64,000 bases of DNA from Leishmania martiniquensis (taxonomy: Eukaryota > Euglenozoa > Kinetoplastea > Trypanosomatida > Trypanosomatidae), in assembly GCF_017916325.1 (NCBI RefSeq), contig NC_090138.1, forward strand, positions 67,001 through 131,000, in the 5' to 3' direction. Positions 16,023 through 27,100 of the stretch are shown one piece after another. The position numbers and the translations under genes were made by a program. The notes beneath the pieces are model-generated. The model was not told the origin of the DNA, searched no databases, and saw nothing but the letters and a program-made list of their open reading frames with translations. Every line of letters starts with the position of its first letter. The stretch's first letter is position 1.

Positions 16023-17405
16023 ATGCCGGCCGCGACCACTGCTGCTGCGGTGGCGGCAGTGCCGGCGCTGTTGAGCCAGTACTACACGACTGACGTCGCT
16101 ACTGGGGAAATCATCTTCGCGAACACCGGCGCCTTCCAGGCATACGCAGATGCCCGTAAAAGGCAGCACGAAGCTGAAAAGACGAACCCTCTCATGCCGG
16201 CAACACCAGCGCCGTGCGTGTACATCTACAAGGGCGCTGTCTACGACGTCACGGGGTTCACCAACGCGCACCCGGGCGGAGCGCTGCTCATGCTCGAGTA
16301 CCATGGAAAGGACGTCACGGAGGTATTTCACGACGAGTACAACTTTCACGCTCACACGATGAGCGCGCTGAACATGCTGCTGCAGTACCGTGTGGGCTCA
16401 GTGCAGCAGGTCGAGAGCGCCATGTGCGGAGAGCTCGGCGAGTATGAGAACTATCGGCGCCAAGAGCTCACGGCGTACCCGCGCATAACGGAGCAAGACC
16501 TGGTGTACAACGACTTCACTATTCGCCGTGATCGCGGGCTGGTGTGGCAGGTGATGTTCCTCACGCTCCCCCAGTACATGCACATTATCAGCACGCCCAT
16601 CTACCTACCCAACTGTCGCCTATTCGACTGGGGCCTCATCGAGTTCTTCTCCCGCACGAAGCACTGGGTCGTCGTGGTTCTCTGGCTGCCGCTGAGCGCG
16701 TTCTGGACTGCGCGTGGCGTCTTGCGCGACTACACGCAGCTGAACCCGGCGTGGGGAAGCCGCTTCGACGCCTTCCTGTACTACCCGAACATGAACCTGG
16801 TCTTCCACAACTACCCAGCTGCTGTCCGTCCGGCCATGGCGTCGTACATCCCGGCCGGCACGGCGGATCCGAAGGTGATCGCAGACACGCAGTACCGCCA
16901 CGCCGTCGCCGTCAGTCTGTTTCATCCGCTCTTTGTGCTGGCGTTCTTCCTCTCCGGGGTGGGGCTGTGGACGCTCCTGGAGTACGCCATCCACCGCCTC
17001 ATCTTCCATTTCGAGCGCACCGTTCCCAGGCCGCTTTTCGACAACCCGCTCTGCAAGATGCTGCACCTTCTGCTCCATGGCATTCACCATATCATTCCGA
17101 TGGACCCCGACCGCCTCGTCTTCCCACCGGCGCTGTTCGTCGTGGCCAGCGCGATCATCTACAACGGCTGCAGCTATCTACTCGCGGGCAGCTGCCTCGA
17201 TATCGTGGCCGGCGGTCTCGTGTGCGGCTACGTCCTGTACGACCAAGTTCACTACCATCTCCACCACCGTGACCCGACGAACTTGTACTGGAAGGACCTG
17301 AAGAAGTACCACCACGCACACCACTACGTCGACGACACCCGCGGGTACGGCATCACCTCGAAGTTCTGGGACATCGTCTTTGGCACCGTCTGCAAAAAGA
17401 ACTAA
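16023..17405 (+). CDS. FA2H: Fatty acid 2-hydroxylase with N-terminal cytochrome b5 domain (FA2H/Scs7 type)
   Basis: This 460-residue enzyme is predicted to add a 2-hydroxyl group to the fatty acid of ceramide (sphingolipids) in the ER, taking electrons through its own cytochrome b5 domain. Residues about 60-130 are the b5 domain, with the heme motif HPGG (H83) and a second candidate ligand in FHAHT (H109 or H111). The C-terminal half is the di-iron fatty acid hydroxylase domain with its histidine boxes: IHRLIFH (H324, H329), HLLLHGIHH (H348, H352, H355, H356), VHYHLHH (H410, H412, H414, H415) and HHAHH (H430, H431, H433, H434). HGIHHIIPMDPDRLVFPP is a hallmark stretch. Hydrophobic segments near residues 220-240, 300-320 and 370-400 fit a multi-pass membrane protein. 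All expected metal ligands appear intact. The gene lies between two identical direct-repeat retroposons. Confidence 0.93.
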   Translation: MPAATTAAAVAAVPALLSQYYTTDVATGEIIFANTGAFQAYADARKRQHEAEKTNPLMPATPAPCVYIYKGAVYDVTGFTNAHPGGALLMLEYHGKDVTEVFHDEYNFHAHTMSALNMLLQYRVGSVQQVESAMCGELGEYENYRRQELTAYPRITEQDLVYNDFTIRRDRGLVWQVMFLTLPQYMHIISTPIYLPNCRLFDWGLIEFFSRTKHWVVVVLWLPLSAFWTARGVLRDYTQLNPAWGSRFDAFLYYPNMNLVFHNYPAAVRPAMASYIPAGTADPKVIADTQYRHAVAVSLFHPLFVLAFFLSGVGLWTLLEYAIHRLIFHFERTVPRPLFDNPLCKMLHLLLHGIHHIIPMDPDRLVFPPALFVVASAIIYNGCSYLLAGSCLDIVAGGLVCGYVLYDQVHYHLHHRDPTNLYWKDLKKYHHAHHYVDDTRGYGITSKFWDIVFGTVCKKN

Positions 17406-17808
17406 GCCAGGAAGGCGGGGAGGGGGGAGAGGGAGGAGTGGTGGTCTCTCCCCGCGCACGCGGGGGAAAGGGGCAAAGAAACAGGACGAGGCCCGATGCG
17501 AAGCGCCATGTGCCCTCCCAACGCGTGTGTGCTCTCATGTGCAAAGATTGTTACGTGTGTCTGTGAGTTCAACGTTCAGACGACGCTCACCTTGCTTCTC
17601 TTGCAATGCTTACCGCTCTTTCTCTCTCTCCCACTCTCCCCCCGACAGCTTTATCACTCACACACACCGACACCACCTTCCTGTCTGGTGGCACCTCAGT
17701 GTAGAACCTGCGGGCTCCGGTGGGCCCTTTCCTTCCTCCTCCCCCCAACTCCACTCTGTCGCCCTGTTAAACACCGAGCCGCCTCCGGTGCGTGAGAGAG
17801 GCCGGGCC
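17406..17808. other. 3' UTR/intergenic region of the hydroxylase gene
   Basis: It has a G/A-rich stretch just after the stop and CT-rich tracts at about 17612-17650. A frame from 17380 runs into the retroposon and is not a gene. Confidence 0.5.
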
Positions 17809-18366
17809 ATGCACCCCCCTGCTGCGGAGGCACCTGTGAGAAACGCATCGCTGCTGATGTCAGCGGTCAGATCTCGCATTGCGTGGCGCTGGTGCCGCCT
17901 GCGACAGTGAGCACGCTCGCGCCAGTCCATATGCTGGGGCCAAGCGCCAGTGTGGCTCGGCCGTATGTCGCCCGTCCCTCGCTGTCCACTGGTGGTGTGG
18001 CGAACCTGAGGCCCCCTCCCCTCCCCCCGAGGCGGGGTTGGGGCGTGGTGTGTGTGTCTCTGTGTGTGGGTGTGTGCAACAGGCGGCGACCAGTGTAATG
18101 AGTGCGGCTGCCAGGCGACCTGCGGAGCGGGAGGCGGGGTAGAGTGTAAGGCCGGGCGCGTGCTGAGGTGACTGAGTAGCCCGCATCGCTGTCGTGCGTG
18201 TGTACCTGCTGCTTCTCGCCCCTGGAGGCGAATAGGGCCCTGTGCGCAGCAGGGGCCGAGCTGGAAAGGGAGGGAGGAGGGCCGCTCCGCCTTCGGCGTG
18301 TGTCTGCCGCGTGGCCGAGAAGAGCGGGCGCCTTTGGCGGAACAACAAAAAAAAGAAAGCAAAGAA
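17809..18366 (+). mobile_element. SIDER2-like short degenerate retroposon, copy 2
   Basis: It is 531 bp (17809-18339) plus an A-rich tail (to about 18366), in the same orientation as copy 1 and identical by eye except for one fewer C near the 5' end. The A-rich tails differ, and flanks outside the unit do not match, so this is a dispersed repeat rather than a large segmental duplication. It lies in the likely 3' UTR region of the hydroxylase gene. Confidence 0.65.
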
Positions 18367-21136
18367 GCTGATGTTTCGAGGAACGTGAGTCGGCCCTCAC
18401 CTCTCTTCTTCCCACCCGCCGCGGGCTGTTCTCGGCACAATCACGCGAACTCTTTTCTCACGTGCCCTCTTCTTTTTCGTCGTCCACGCGCCTGGCAGCA
18501 CGACCCGAAGAGAGGGAGGGATAGAGAGAGGGGGTAGACATCCACACACACACACGCACGCACACACGGAAAAGGGCATCAAGCGGCAGTGAGGGAGAGA
18601 GAGAGCGAGTGATTGAGTGAGTGAAGTGTTGGAGAGGCTATTCCCGTTGACTGCTTTGTGATTCGGCGGACGCTTCTTTTCGGCATATTCGGTCTCTCGG
18701 CGACGGCGTCCTCGTCACCGTTGGTCTCTCTTCCTCTCTGTGCCTGTGTATGTGTGTCGGTGTCTCTCTCTCCGTGTCTCGTGGCGCGCCGTAGCCCGCC
18801 CTGTCCTCACTCCTCTGCATTTCATTCGCACTCTTTGCCAACGTATTCGGTTTCGGCAGTCGGCGGCTCCCCTTTTTTGTTGTCGGGCTCGCTTTATTCG
18901 CTCCCTTTGCCATTGTTTGGTGGGCAGCCTCCACGCGCACGTCCCACCAGCGCACCGTGCGCCACTCCCCTCACCTCAAGCGGGCGATACACACACACAC
19001 ACACGCACACCGGCGCCCTTTTCGCTTTGCTTTCCGCGTGCTCGTCGCTGAGTTCCCTGCAGCGTCTGTGTCGTGCGGAGGTTTCAGCTGTGAGTCGCCG
19101 GCGCGGCATCGTCTCCCCCTCTTTGGCACTCGGGCACAACTTTTCGGCATCTTTCCCATCCGCGCTCCCCCGCGTCCACAGCAGCACCACCGCCCATACG
19201 CCACGAGAAAGTCTTTGCCCTCGACGAAGAGCAACGAGAGGGCAATCCATTCCTCACCGGCAAACCAGCCGCGGGGTGGAGTGGGGTGGGGTGGAGAGGA
19301 GGAGGTGATGGTGGTGGAACAGAAGCGGTTGTGAGGCACGCGTATTTAACGAAACTGTCAGGGGGAGAGGGGGGGAGGTGCGTCAGGCTGCCCCTCGAGG
19401 CGCATACCGTCGTGGCCCAGCGGAGGTCATGCGCGGAAGGGCACGAGAGAGGACATATCGGCACTCAGCGTTTGAAATCGCAACGAAAAAAAGGGGAGAG
19501 AGACGTGTATCGTCGGCGCCGGCCTCCACCCGACGCTGCAGGTAATCGCCCCGCCGTTCGGCCACTGTCGGTGCTGTGTGGGGCACTGCCGCTCCTGCAG
19601 AGGAGCTCCGTCTCGCCCGGTCGGTACCGTGCTCCTCTTGCATGCGTGATCGTTAGCTACTCCGCGCTCCTCCCTTCACCCGCCCCTTCCCTCCCTCCCT
19701 CCCTCTCTCTCTCACTTTCTTTCTCCCCGTCCCCATATCGGCGTGTTGTTTAGTGGTGGGCACTGGCGCTTTGTGGCGTCCATCCAGTAGAACACACACG
19801 AAAATAACGTGTGTTGCGCTTCAGAATCTATTCCGCTGTATCTGCCCGCCACCCCCTCCCCTCCCCGATCGATCCTCCGCCTCTTCCCCCCTCCCTCCCC
19901 TCCCCCCGAACCGCGTCCATCATCACCATCACCCTTTCCTTTTTTTTCTCCTCCGCTCTTTGCCTTCGTGCTTTTTTTCTGGCAGTGCGTGTACGCGCGT
20001 GCACTTCGATTTCTGCGCATTGCCTGTTGGCTTGCACGGCGCGCACGTCGCCATCCGTCCACCCTTCTCACGCACACAGGCCCGTCACCCTCTTCTCTTT
20101 ATTCCTTTGCATTCATCTTTCGTACGCGCTCGGCGGGGGAACTCGCGCCCCCCACCCCACCCCCTCTCGGTGGACCTCTGCACGTATACGGCTCCTCCCT
20201 CTCTCTCCCTTCTTTCGCTTCCGCTCTCAGTGCACACACACCCACTCATCACCACCGCCAGCCGACAAAACGGCGAGCCCTTTGCTGTTCGCTCGTGTCG
20301 GTGTCTGTCGGTGTTCTTCTCTTTTTTTTTTGCTGTGGTTGTCGTTCATTGTGCGGTCTCGATTGCGGTCTTATCGTCCAGCTCGAGCAAGTCAACGCAC
20401 TCACACTTTCCCACACGCTCCCCGTGTTGGTTCGGTGGCGCGGCATTTTTTCTTTTTATTCTCAGTGGCGGCACCCTCCACCGTCCTCCTCTCCTCCTGC
20501 CACCCGCCCACCATCTGCCGTCTTCTTACCTACACCGCGGCCCCATCTCCGCCCCCTCCCTCATCCGCTGCTTCCCCCTCTTCCCCCATCTCTCCTGCCC
20601 GTGTGCGCGTCAACTTCTTCGCCTCTTTTACTTTCATGCATTCTCCCAGCCGGCGGCACTCTCGTCCAGTCTCTGTCTGTCTGTCCCCCCTCCCCCTCTC
20701 TCTCTTTCTCTGTGTGCGTCTGTGTGTGTGTGGTGAGGAGGAGGACGGGTGTGCCTCGACCTCAATACAAGGCCTCGAGCACATCTCCGCACACGCTGCC
20801 CACATCGCGTCTCTACTCCCCCTCCCCTCTCCGTTCTTCCTCTTCTAACGTCTCCTCCCTCTCTCAGCCTTGAAGGTTCTCTCAGCTTATTTCGGTCACT
20901 GGCTTGCGCTCTCCTCGAGTGGGGCGATCGAGCGTGTGTGTGTGTGGAGTGCGGTCATCGTCATCCCAATCCTGGCGTACGCCTTCCCCTTCTCACGCTG
21001 TTCGCCCTCCCCCCCCCTCAGGCATCTCCCTCTCGGAGGGGGGAGGCACGCGGGGACACTGCACCTCTTGCCCCTCCCCCCTTCTCCAAGCGCGAGCAAT
21101 ACGCCGGAGGGAAGCCGAGACGAGGAACGATAGCCA
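18367..21136. other. Long pyrimidine-rich intergenic region ahead of the 2120-residue gene
   Basis: About 2.8 kb without a supported gene. From about 19660 to 20870 the + strand is very rich in C and T, and all three + frames stay open together over 19811-20736, which reflects lack of purines rather than coding. CA/TG runs occur near 18543-18568, 18991-19010, 20725-20732 and 20935-20947. It probably includes the 5' leader and multiple splice tracts for the gene at 21137; from an AG near 20863 onward no ATG occurs before 21137. Confidence 0.55.
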
Positions 21137-24100
21137 ATGCACACGTCAGCCACCAACGGCCGTTTGATGTTCTCCCTAAAGGCTGCCGCTGTGGAGGCAA
21201 CAGCGCCCGTGCCGGCAAGCTCCACCACCATCGCAGTCGACGGGCTCAGCGAGAATGACGCATCAGCCCGAACCGATGCTGCCTCTGCCATCGCCGGCGT
21301 AAACGTTAGTTGTCGCCCCCTCACGCCAAGCGACGCAAAGGCGATCGCGCAAGACACTATGAAGGCAAGCGCGCCGCCTCTGGTCGCTGCAGCGTTGACG
21401 TCCGAGGCGGCGCTAACGGAGCTTCTCGTCACGTGCTTGGACCGCATTCACCGTCTTGAAGAAAATCAGGCCCGTGGTGAGGTGCAGCAGAGCACTTTAG
21501 ATGGCTCCTTGCAAGCGCTGCTGACGCACAAGCATGAGCACGGGCAGCAGCAGCAGCAGCAGCAATCATGTGACCAGGTAGCGTTAGACGCGCATCGAGG
21601 GCACAGCGTGAGAGATGCGAACAGTAGCGGTGTGCCTAGTCATGAGCTCAGTGGACAGCATCACCGCAGCCGCCAGATCAACAGCTGCCGCACCTCGCTG
21701 GCGTCGCACATGAATCAAGCATCGTCTATAGACGGCGACGGCTGCACCGACATCACCCATCGAGACCACAGTCATGATCGAGCAGCAGCGGCAGCATCAG
21801 AGATGCATTCGGAGCAGCGCTGCCGCCGGCATCGCCAACCTCAACACCCACATGTGTCCGGCATGTACACCATGCACAGCGCGGAAGCGCCGGCCCCTTC
21901 CAGGTCGGCGATGCCGGTCGACGCATCCGCCGCTGCGGTGACTGCGACCGGTTCAGCCATGGACGTAAGCGGAAAGGACGACAACCACACGAGCCACAGC
22001 ACCAGCAGCCGGCATCGCCATCTCCACCACCCCGGCGCCGTAGCAGCCTCGGGCGCTGCTCTTCCGCTCTCCCCTGCTGATCTCGCAAACACCAAGTGGA
22101 AAGAGGCGAGCAGTGGCGCCGGCGTGGGTGTCGGGGGCGGTTGTGCGCGTGCTGCCCCCTCCACGGTGGCCGCCGGCAGCCGCCACCATACACCTACGGC
22201 ACCTGCGGCGGTGGCGAGTGGTGGCACCATCGAGCCGCCAATGATGGCAAACTTTGGTACCTCCACCAGCGGCGTCGGTCGCCAACGGCAGGGGTCGCTT
22301 GTCACGGTCGTCAGCCCGACGCACGCCTCACAGCCGGAGGAGGCGGCGGCGCATGTGACTGCTGTCACGGTGCCCGCACGCCCACAGGTATCCTCTGGCA
22401 ACCTCACTGCCGCGACATCGGAGGTGATCGGTGCCGACGTCAACAGCACCCCCGCAAGCGCGACGTTGATGAGCGGCTTCACGTGGGCAGTGCCAATGAC
22501 TCTTTTCTCTTCGTCGGAGAGCTCTGACTGCTCGACGCCGACGGAATACCACACGACGGCGCGTCCGCCATCTCAGCAGCAGCACCGCCCAACGTCATCG
22601 GCGGCGGCGGAAGAAACGGAGGAGGAGAGGTCCCTCTCCATCAGACCCTTCGCAGAAGGCGGCGACGGCGCCATTTATGATGGGCCCGACGCGGCCTCTC
22701 CTGTGCGTCCGCAGCGGCGCGGCAGCCGACGCCACCTACGCTCGTCGCTCACGCAGCTGCCCCCTCCCGATGATTCCCCTCGGCAACAGCAAGCGCGGCC
22801 CCACCCACATCCACCGCACCGCAGGGGCGCGGAGCGTGAGAGCCGCGAGTCGACATCGCCCCCGCGAGTCGCGCCTGCGGCCTTACGAAGCGTCGGCAGC
22901 ACCGCCGCCAGCTCTTCCGTGCATACCGCAGATGAACTGGACGCGCTTTACCTTGCGCTGAGCGCCCCTCACTCCTCCGCGTCGTTCCTCGCCTCCTCAG
23001 GATCAGCCGCGGGCAGCGGCGGCGGGGCGACTGGGACGCCGCCTCGAAAGGTTCAGTTTCCCTCCGGCACGGACAACGACACCGCCATCAGCGAGCTCTT
23101 TGCCCAGACGGTGCAGAACACGTTGGAGGCCACGAACATGAGGGATAACTTCGCGGCCCTCGTGCGCAGCGTGCACGAGGAGCGCGAGAAGCGACGTCGG
23201 CTTCAGCGGCGTGTAGGCTCGGCCGTAGAGACACTGTTTCGACGGATCTTGGCTATGTCGTCGGTGGTGTCGCGACTGCAGCGGTCAGTGAGGCGGCTCG
23301 AGCTGGAGGCGAGTCGCGGTGGCGCCACTGATGCTGCAGACTGGCACCCCCAACACAGCAGCCGCTGCCGGCGTTGTGATGCAGATAGTCAGAGGCGCTC
23401 CGGCGTCAGCGATCGGGACGAAGATGGTCTTTCTTGCGATGGTGACATCGGCGGCGGCGAAGGCGACTGGCGCGAGCGCTCCTGCGCGTCCTTCTCGGCA
23501 GGCTCCGTGGCCCTTCCGCGCATTCGCAGAGGCAGCAGTTGCAGACGCAGACGCAGCATCGATGGCCACGCAGAAAGCGCCGGCTACGCGGCCCTCGCGG
23601 CGCCCTTCCCCTCGTCTGCGTCTGCTTCCGTTGGGGTTGAGCGCGCCACGCCGGTAGGCCGTTCGCCATGGCTGTCGCCGCCCACCACGCGGTGCCCGGC
23701 AGACGGGGCTCGCGGCGAGGCCGCTTTAGGCCGCGGAAGAGCTGCGGCGGTCGTGGGCATTGCGTCAACGGCGCCCGCCGCACCTAGCGGTTTCTCGTTC
23801 GAGCGACTCGCCGCGGCCACTCCTGTCACTGCAGCCCCTGCCGTCTCTGTGGGCGCATTGCTGCTAACCGGCAGTACGGTGCTCCCCAAGATCATCTCCA
23901 GCAACAGCTCTCTCCAATCCTTCATCACAACAAGCGCCATCATCACCGCCACGGCGCCGTCGCGAGCAGCCAGCACGACGTTGGTGCCTCAGACGGCTAT
24001 GTCGCCGTGGGCGAATGTGCCACGGCAAGAGCTCTCGCCTTCGTCGCTCCTGCCCCCGCCAGCGATGCTGCACGTGTGGCAAGCCGAGAGTCGGAGCAGC

Positions 24101-27100
24101 GCTGTCATCTGCGAGTCGCCCGTTGCGCCGACGCTGTCCATAACTGACATGCAACTTGGAATGGAGCTCCCTCTGCACGCTAGTGCCACTGAGGACGAGC
24201 CCAGTGCTTTGACTGATGCGGGCCGTGTTAGCGCTGGCACCCGCACAGAGAGCATGAGCAGCAGGGCCACCCCTGATGGGAACGTGAGTGGTGGCAGTTG
24301 CTCGAAGCAACGGCTGCAGGTATGCGATGCGTACCATGACAACGAGAAGGTCAGGAAGCCACAGGAGCCACGAGGAGCTCAGCAGCATCTCGCGCCGCAA
24401 GAGCAACAGCGTCGTCAAGACATATCCGGTGGATCGTCCGCTCCATCACTGCCTCGGTCGCCCACCTCCTCGGGGCTCCACCGGCGCAAACGCAACGGGC
24501 AGCGAGCAACCTCCGCAGCGGTGGCCATATCGGCGGTGCCGATATCCGTTGCCGGTGGGGCCCACTGCTCGCTTTCCAGTGCGCGGCATCCGCCGCCGCC
24601 CCCGCCGCAGCCGGCCACCCCGTCCCGCAAGAGCCTCACGCCTGCCTCCGCAGGCAAGAGTTCGCCTGCGGCTGGCCAGGCGCTCCCCGACGTCCTGGGC
24701 ACGCCCGAGAAGGGTGCTGCTCGTCGCACCAGCAGCGGTAGCACCAGCGTGTCCGCGCGGCGCCTGCTCGATGCCCTGCACAGCGGACACCGCAGCAGCG
24801 CCGCCACCGAGGCGGGGGGAGCCGTGAGCGTGGCCACTGAAGACAGTGACGCTCGCGTCGACGGCACTTCGTGCGTGGTGGCGCGTGGCGGGCGAAGCGC
24901 TCTCGGCGCCAAGGGGCACAGTGGCGGCAGCGGCACTAGTGCCGTCAACACGACGACCTCCGCCAATGCTGACTCCTCTGCGGCGCCGTTGGCGCCCCCC
25001 AGGGCCACACTCATATCTAGCAGCTCGGCGGCCAGTCTTGCGCGCCGCATCTCGAACACGGCAACAGCAACGACGCCGACGGCAACCGGGCCGCGTCTAC
25101 GGCAGCAGCGCAGAGGAACTGGCGTCGCGAAGGCGTCACCAGGGCGGCGAGCGGCGCGGCAGCACCGGAGCGCCTTTGTCTCACCCGCCGCTGCCACACC
25201 TCGCAGCAGTGCGGATGCGGGTGCTCGCCGCGACGACATGATCGGCGGCGGCGGCGGTACGGACGCGATGCTCGAGATGGACGAGGGCAGGGTAGCTGAG
25301 CCAACATCAGCGGGGTCGGCAGACGGCGCTGCCTTTAAAGGTTGCGCAAACCTGCCGGCATGGCGCAACGCGGTTATCTGCGTATCGCCTACACACAGCA
25401 GCAGCGATCGAAGCCCCAGCTCGCATCCGCCGCAGAGTCTGCTGTCGTCGTGGCTGCAGAGCCCTCCCATCCGGGTGGCAACTGCAGCGGGGGGTGATGA
25501 TAAAGCCGTGCTGCAGAGCCCCGTCACACCAAACGGTATCAACGCCATCACCGCTGGGGGCGAGGGGCAGCGCCATTGCTCCACTGACGCACATCGGCCC
25601 AACAGCGGCAGTAGCAGTACTGCTTCAACACCCTCGCGACGGTCGAACGCGCAGCAGGCCCACACTCCGGCCACCGCCGCCTCGGTCGCTGTGGGAGGGG
25701 CAAGCCTTTCCACCCCTAGTCCACCGCTGCAGGTGGCCCAGTCCATTTTCCCTGTCGCTGTCGCGCGTCATCCGCAGCAGTTGCTGCTGCAAACGGCTGC
25801 TGCCTCTCATCGGGCGAGGAAGTGGACCTCTATTCACCTAAAGTCATCGGCCACCGTATCGGGAACGCTGCCGTGCGTGCCGATGGCAGCATCTATGCCG
25901 TCGGCCACCAGTTTTCTACGCATCACGCCAATACTTCTTTCCCCTTGCATGGCCCGCCCACCCTCTGCAGCTTCGCCCTCTGCGGCAGGCAGCTCCGCGT
26001 CGACGGGAGCCTGTATTGCCGGCAGCGGTGCGACCGCTAGTCGCCACCCGGCGCTCTTCGCGAAGCCTCTGTCGCCGCTCACGCCAGCGAGCCGCCCCGA
26101 TCACCATCCGCACCCTAGTCCGGCCCTGCACTTGAGCCCAAGTCCCAGCCTCAGCAGCAACACCACTATGAGCGCCTCCATTGCGGCACCGTGCATGCCG
26201 CCCCCTTCGCTGTCGCAAGGCCACCCGCCGATGCTGACACCCGACGTGTCGAGTAGCGCGGCAGTGCAGTCGCAGCGAGCAGCCGTGCTACCCCGCTGTG
26301 CCATCACCGCTTTCATGCAGACGACAGCGAGTACGCTACCGAGCCTGGTCCTCTCTCACCCCTCGTCATCGCGGTCGCCGCATCTGACAACCTCGAACGC
26401 TTCAAGACGGGTGAAGCCAGCGGCCTCAGCCTCCGTAGCGGCACCAACATCTTCGCAGCCGGCGCGGCCAATCGGCAAAGCTGAGACTGCGGCAATGACT
26501 GCCGTCACCCCGGACAAGACGCAGCGGACGATCAGCTCTGCCAAAGTCTGCGGGAAGGCGAAGCAAAGAACGCTGCCGTCGCCCCTTACGGCCCACCACC
26601 CGAGCTCGTACTCACGCCAGCTGGCAGCTGTTTCAGGCAACCGAGGGCAGCAGCTGCCGACACCGAGCCTTACCCGCGGAAGCTACAGCAGTCGACGCGC
26701 TCGAGCCGGTCTACCGCCGCCGCTGTCCGTCGAGACGCTCTCAGACGCATCTGTCTCTGCGATGCGCACAAGCAGCGTGGGGACAACCGAGTCGACGGAA
26801 GCAGAGCCAAATATCGGTGCGGGTGGTATGGGCGGTGACACGGACGGGCTAGCGATGCACGATCAGGGCGAGGGCAGCTGCACTGTGCCAGCGTCCCTCT
26901 CCGCTGGCGCAGTGCCCGGCCGAAGCGGGGCCTACTCGACGCAGCTGCAGCCGCTGAGGTGGACGGCGAAGGACGAGGAAAATGGCGACAGGGATCCATC
27001 AACGCCCCCCACTGCGACGGTGCCGTCTTCGCCGCTGACACCGACGGCGGTGAGGAACGCGGACGTGAGGGGCGCCGCGTATAGCGTCAACCGCAGCAGC

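Noticed and set aside
19753..20873. Three overlapping + frames of 327-354 codons
   Set aside because: All three frames are open at once because the strand is pyrimidine-rich; composition is Ser/Leu/Pro/Cys with no domain.
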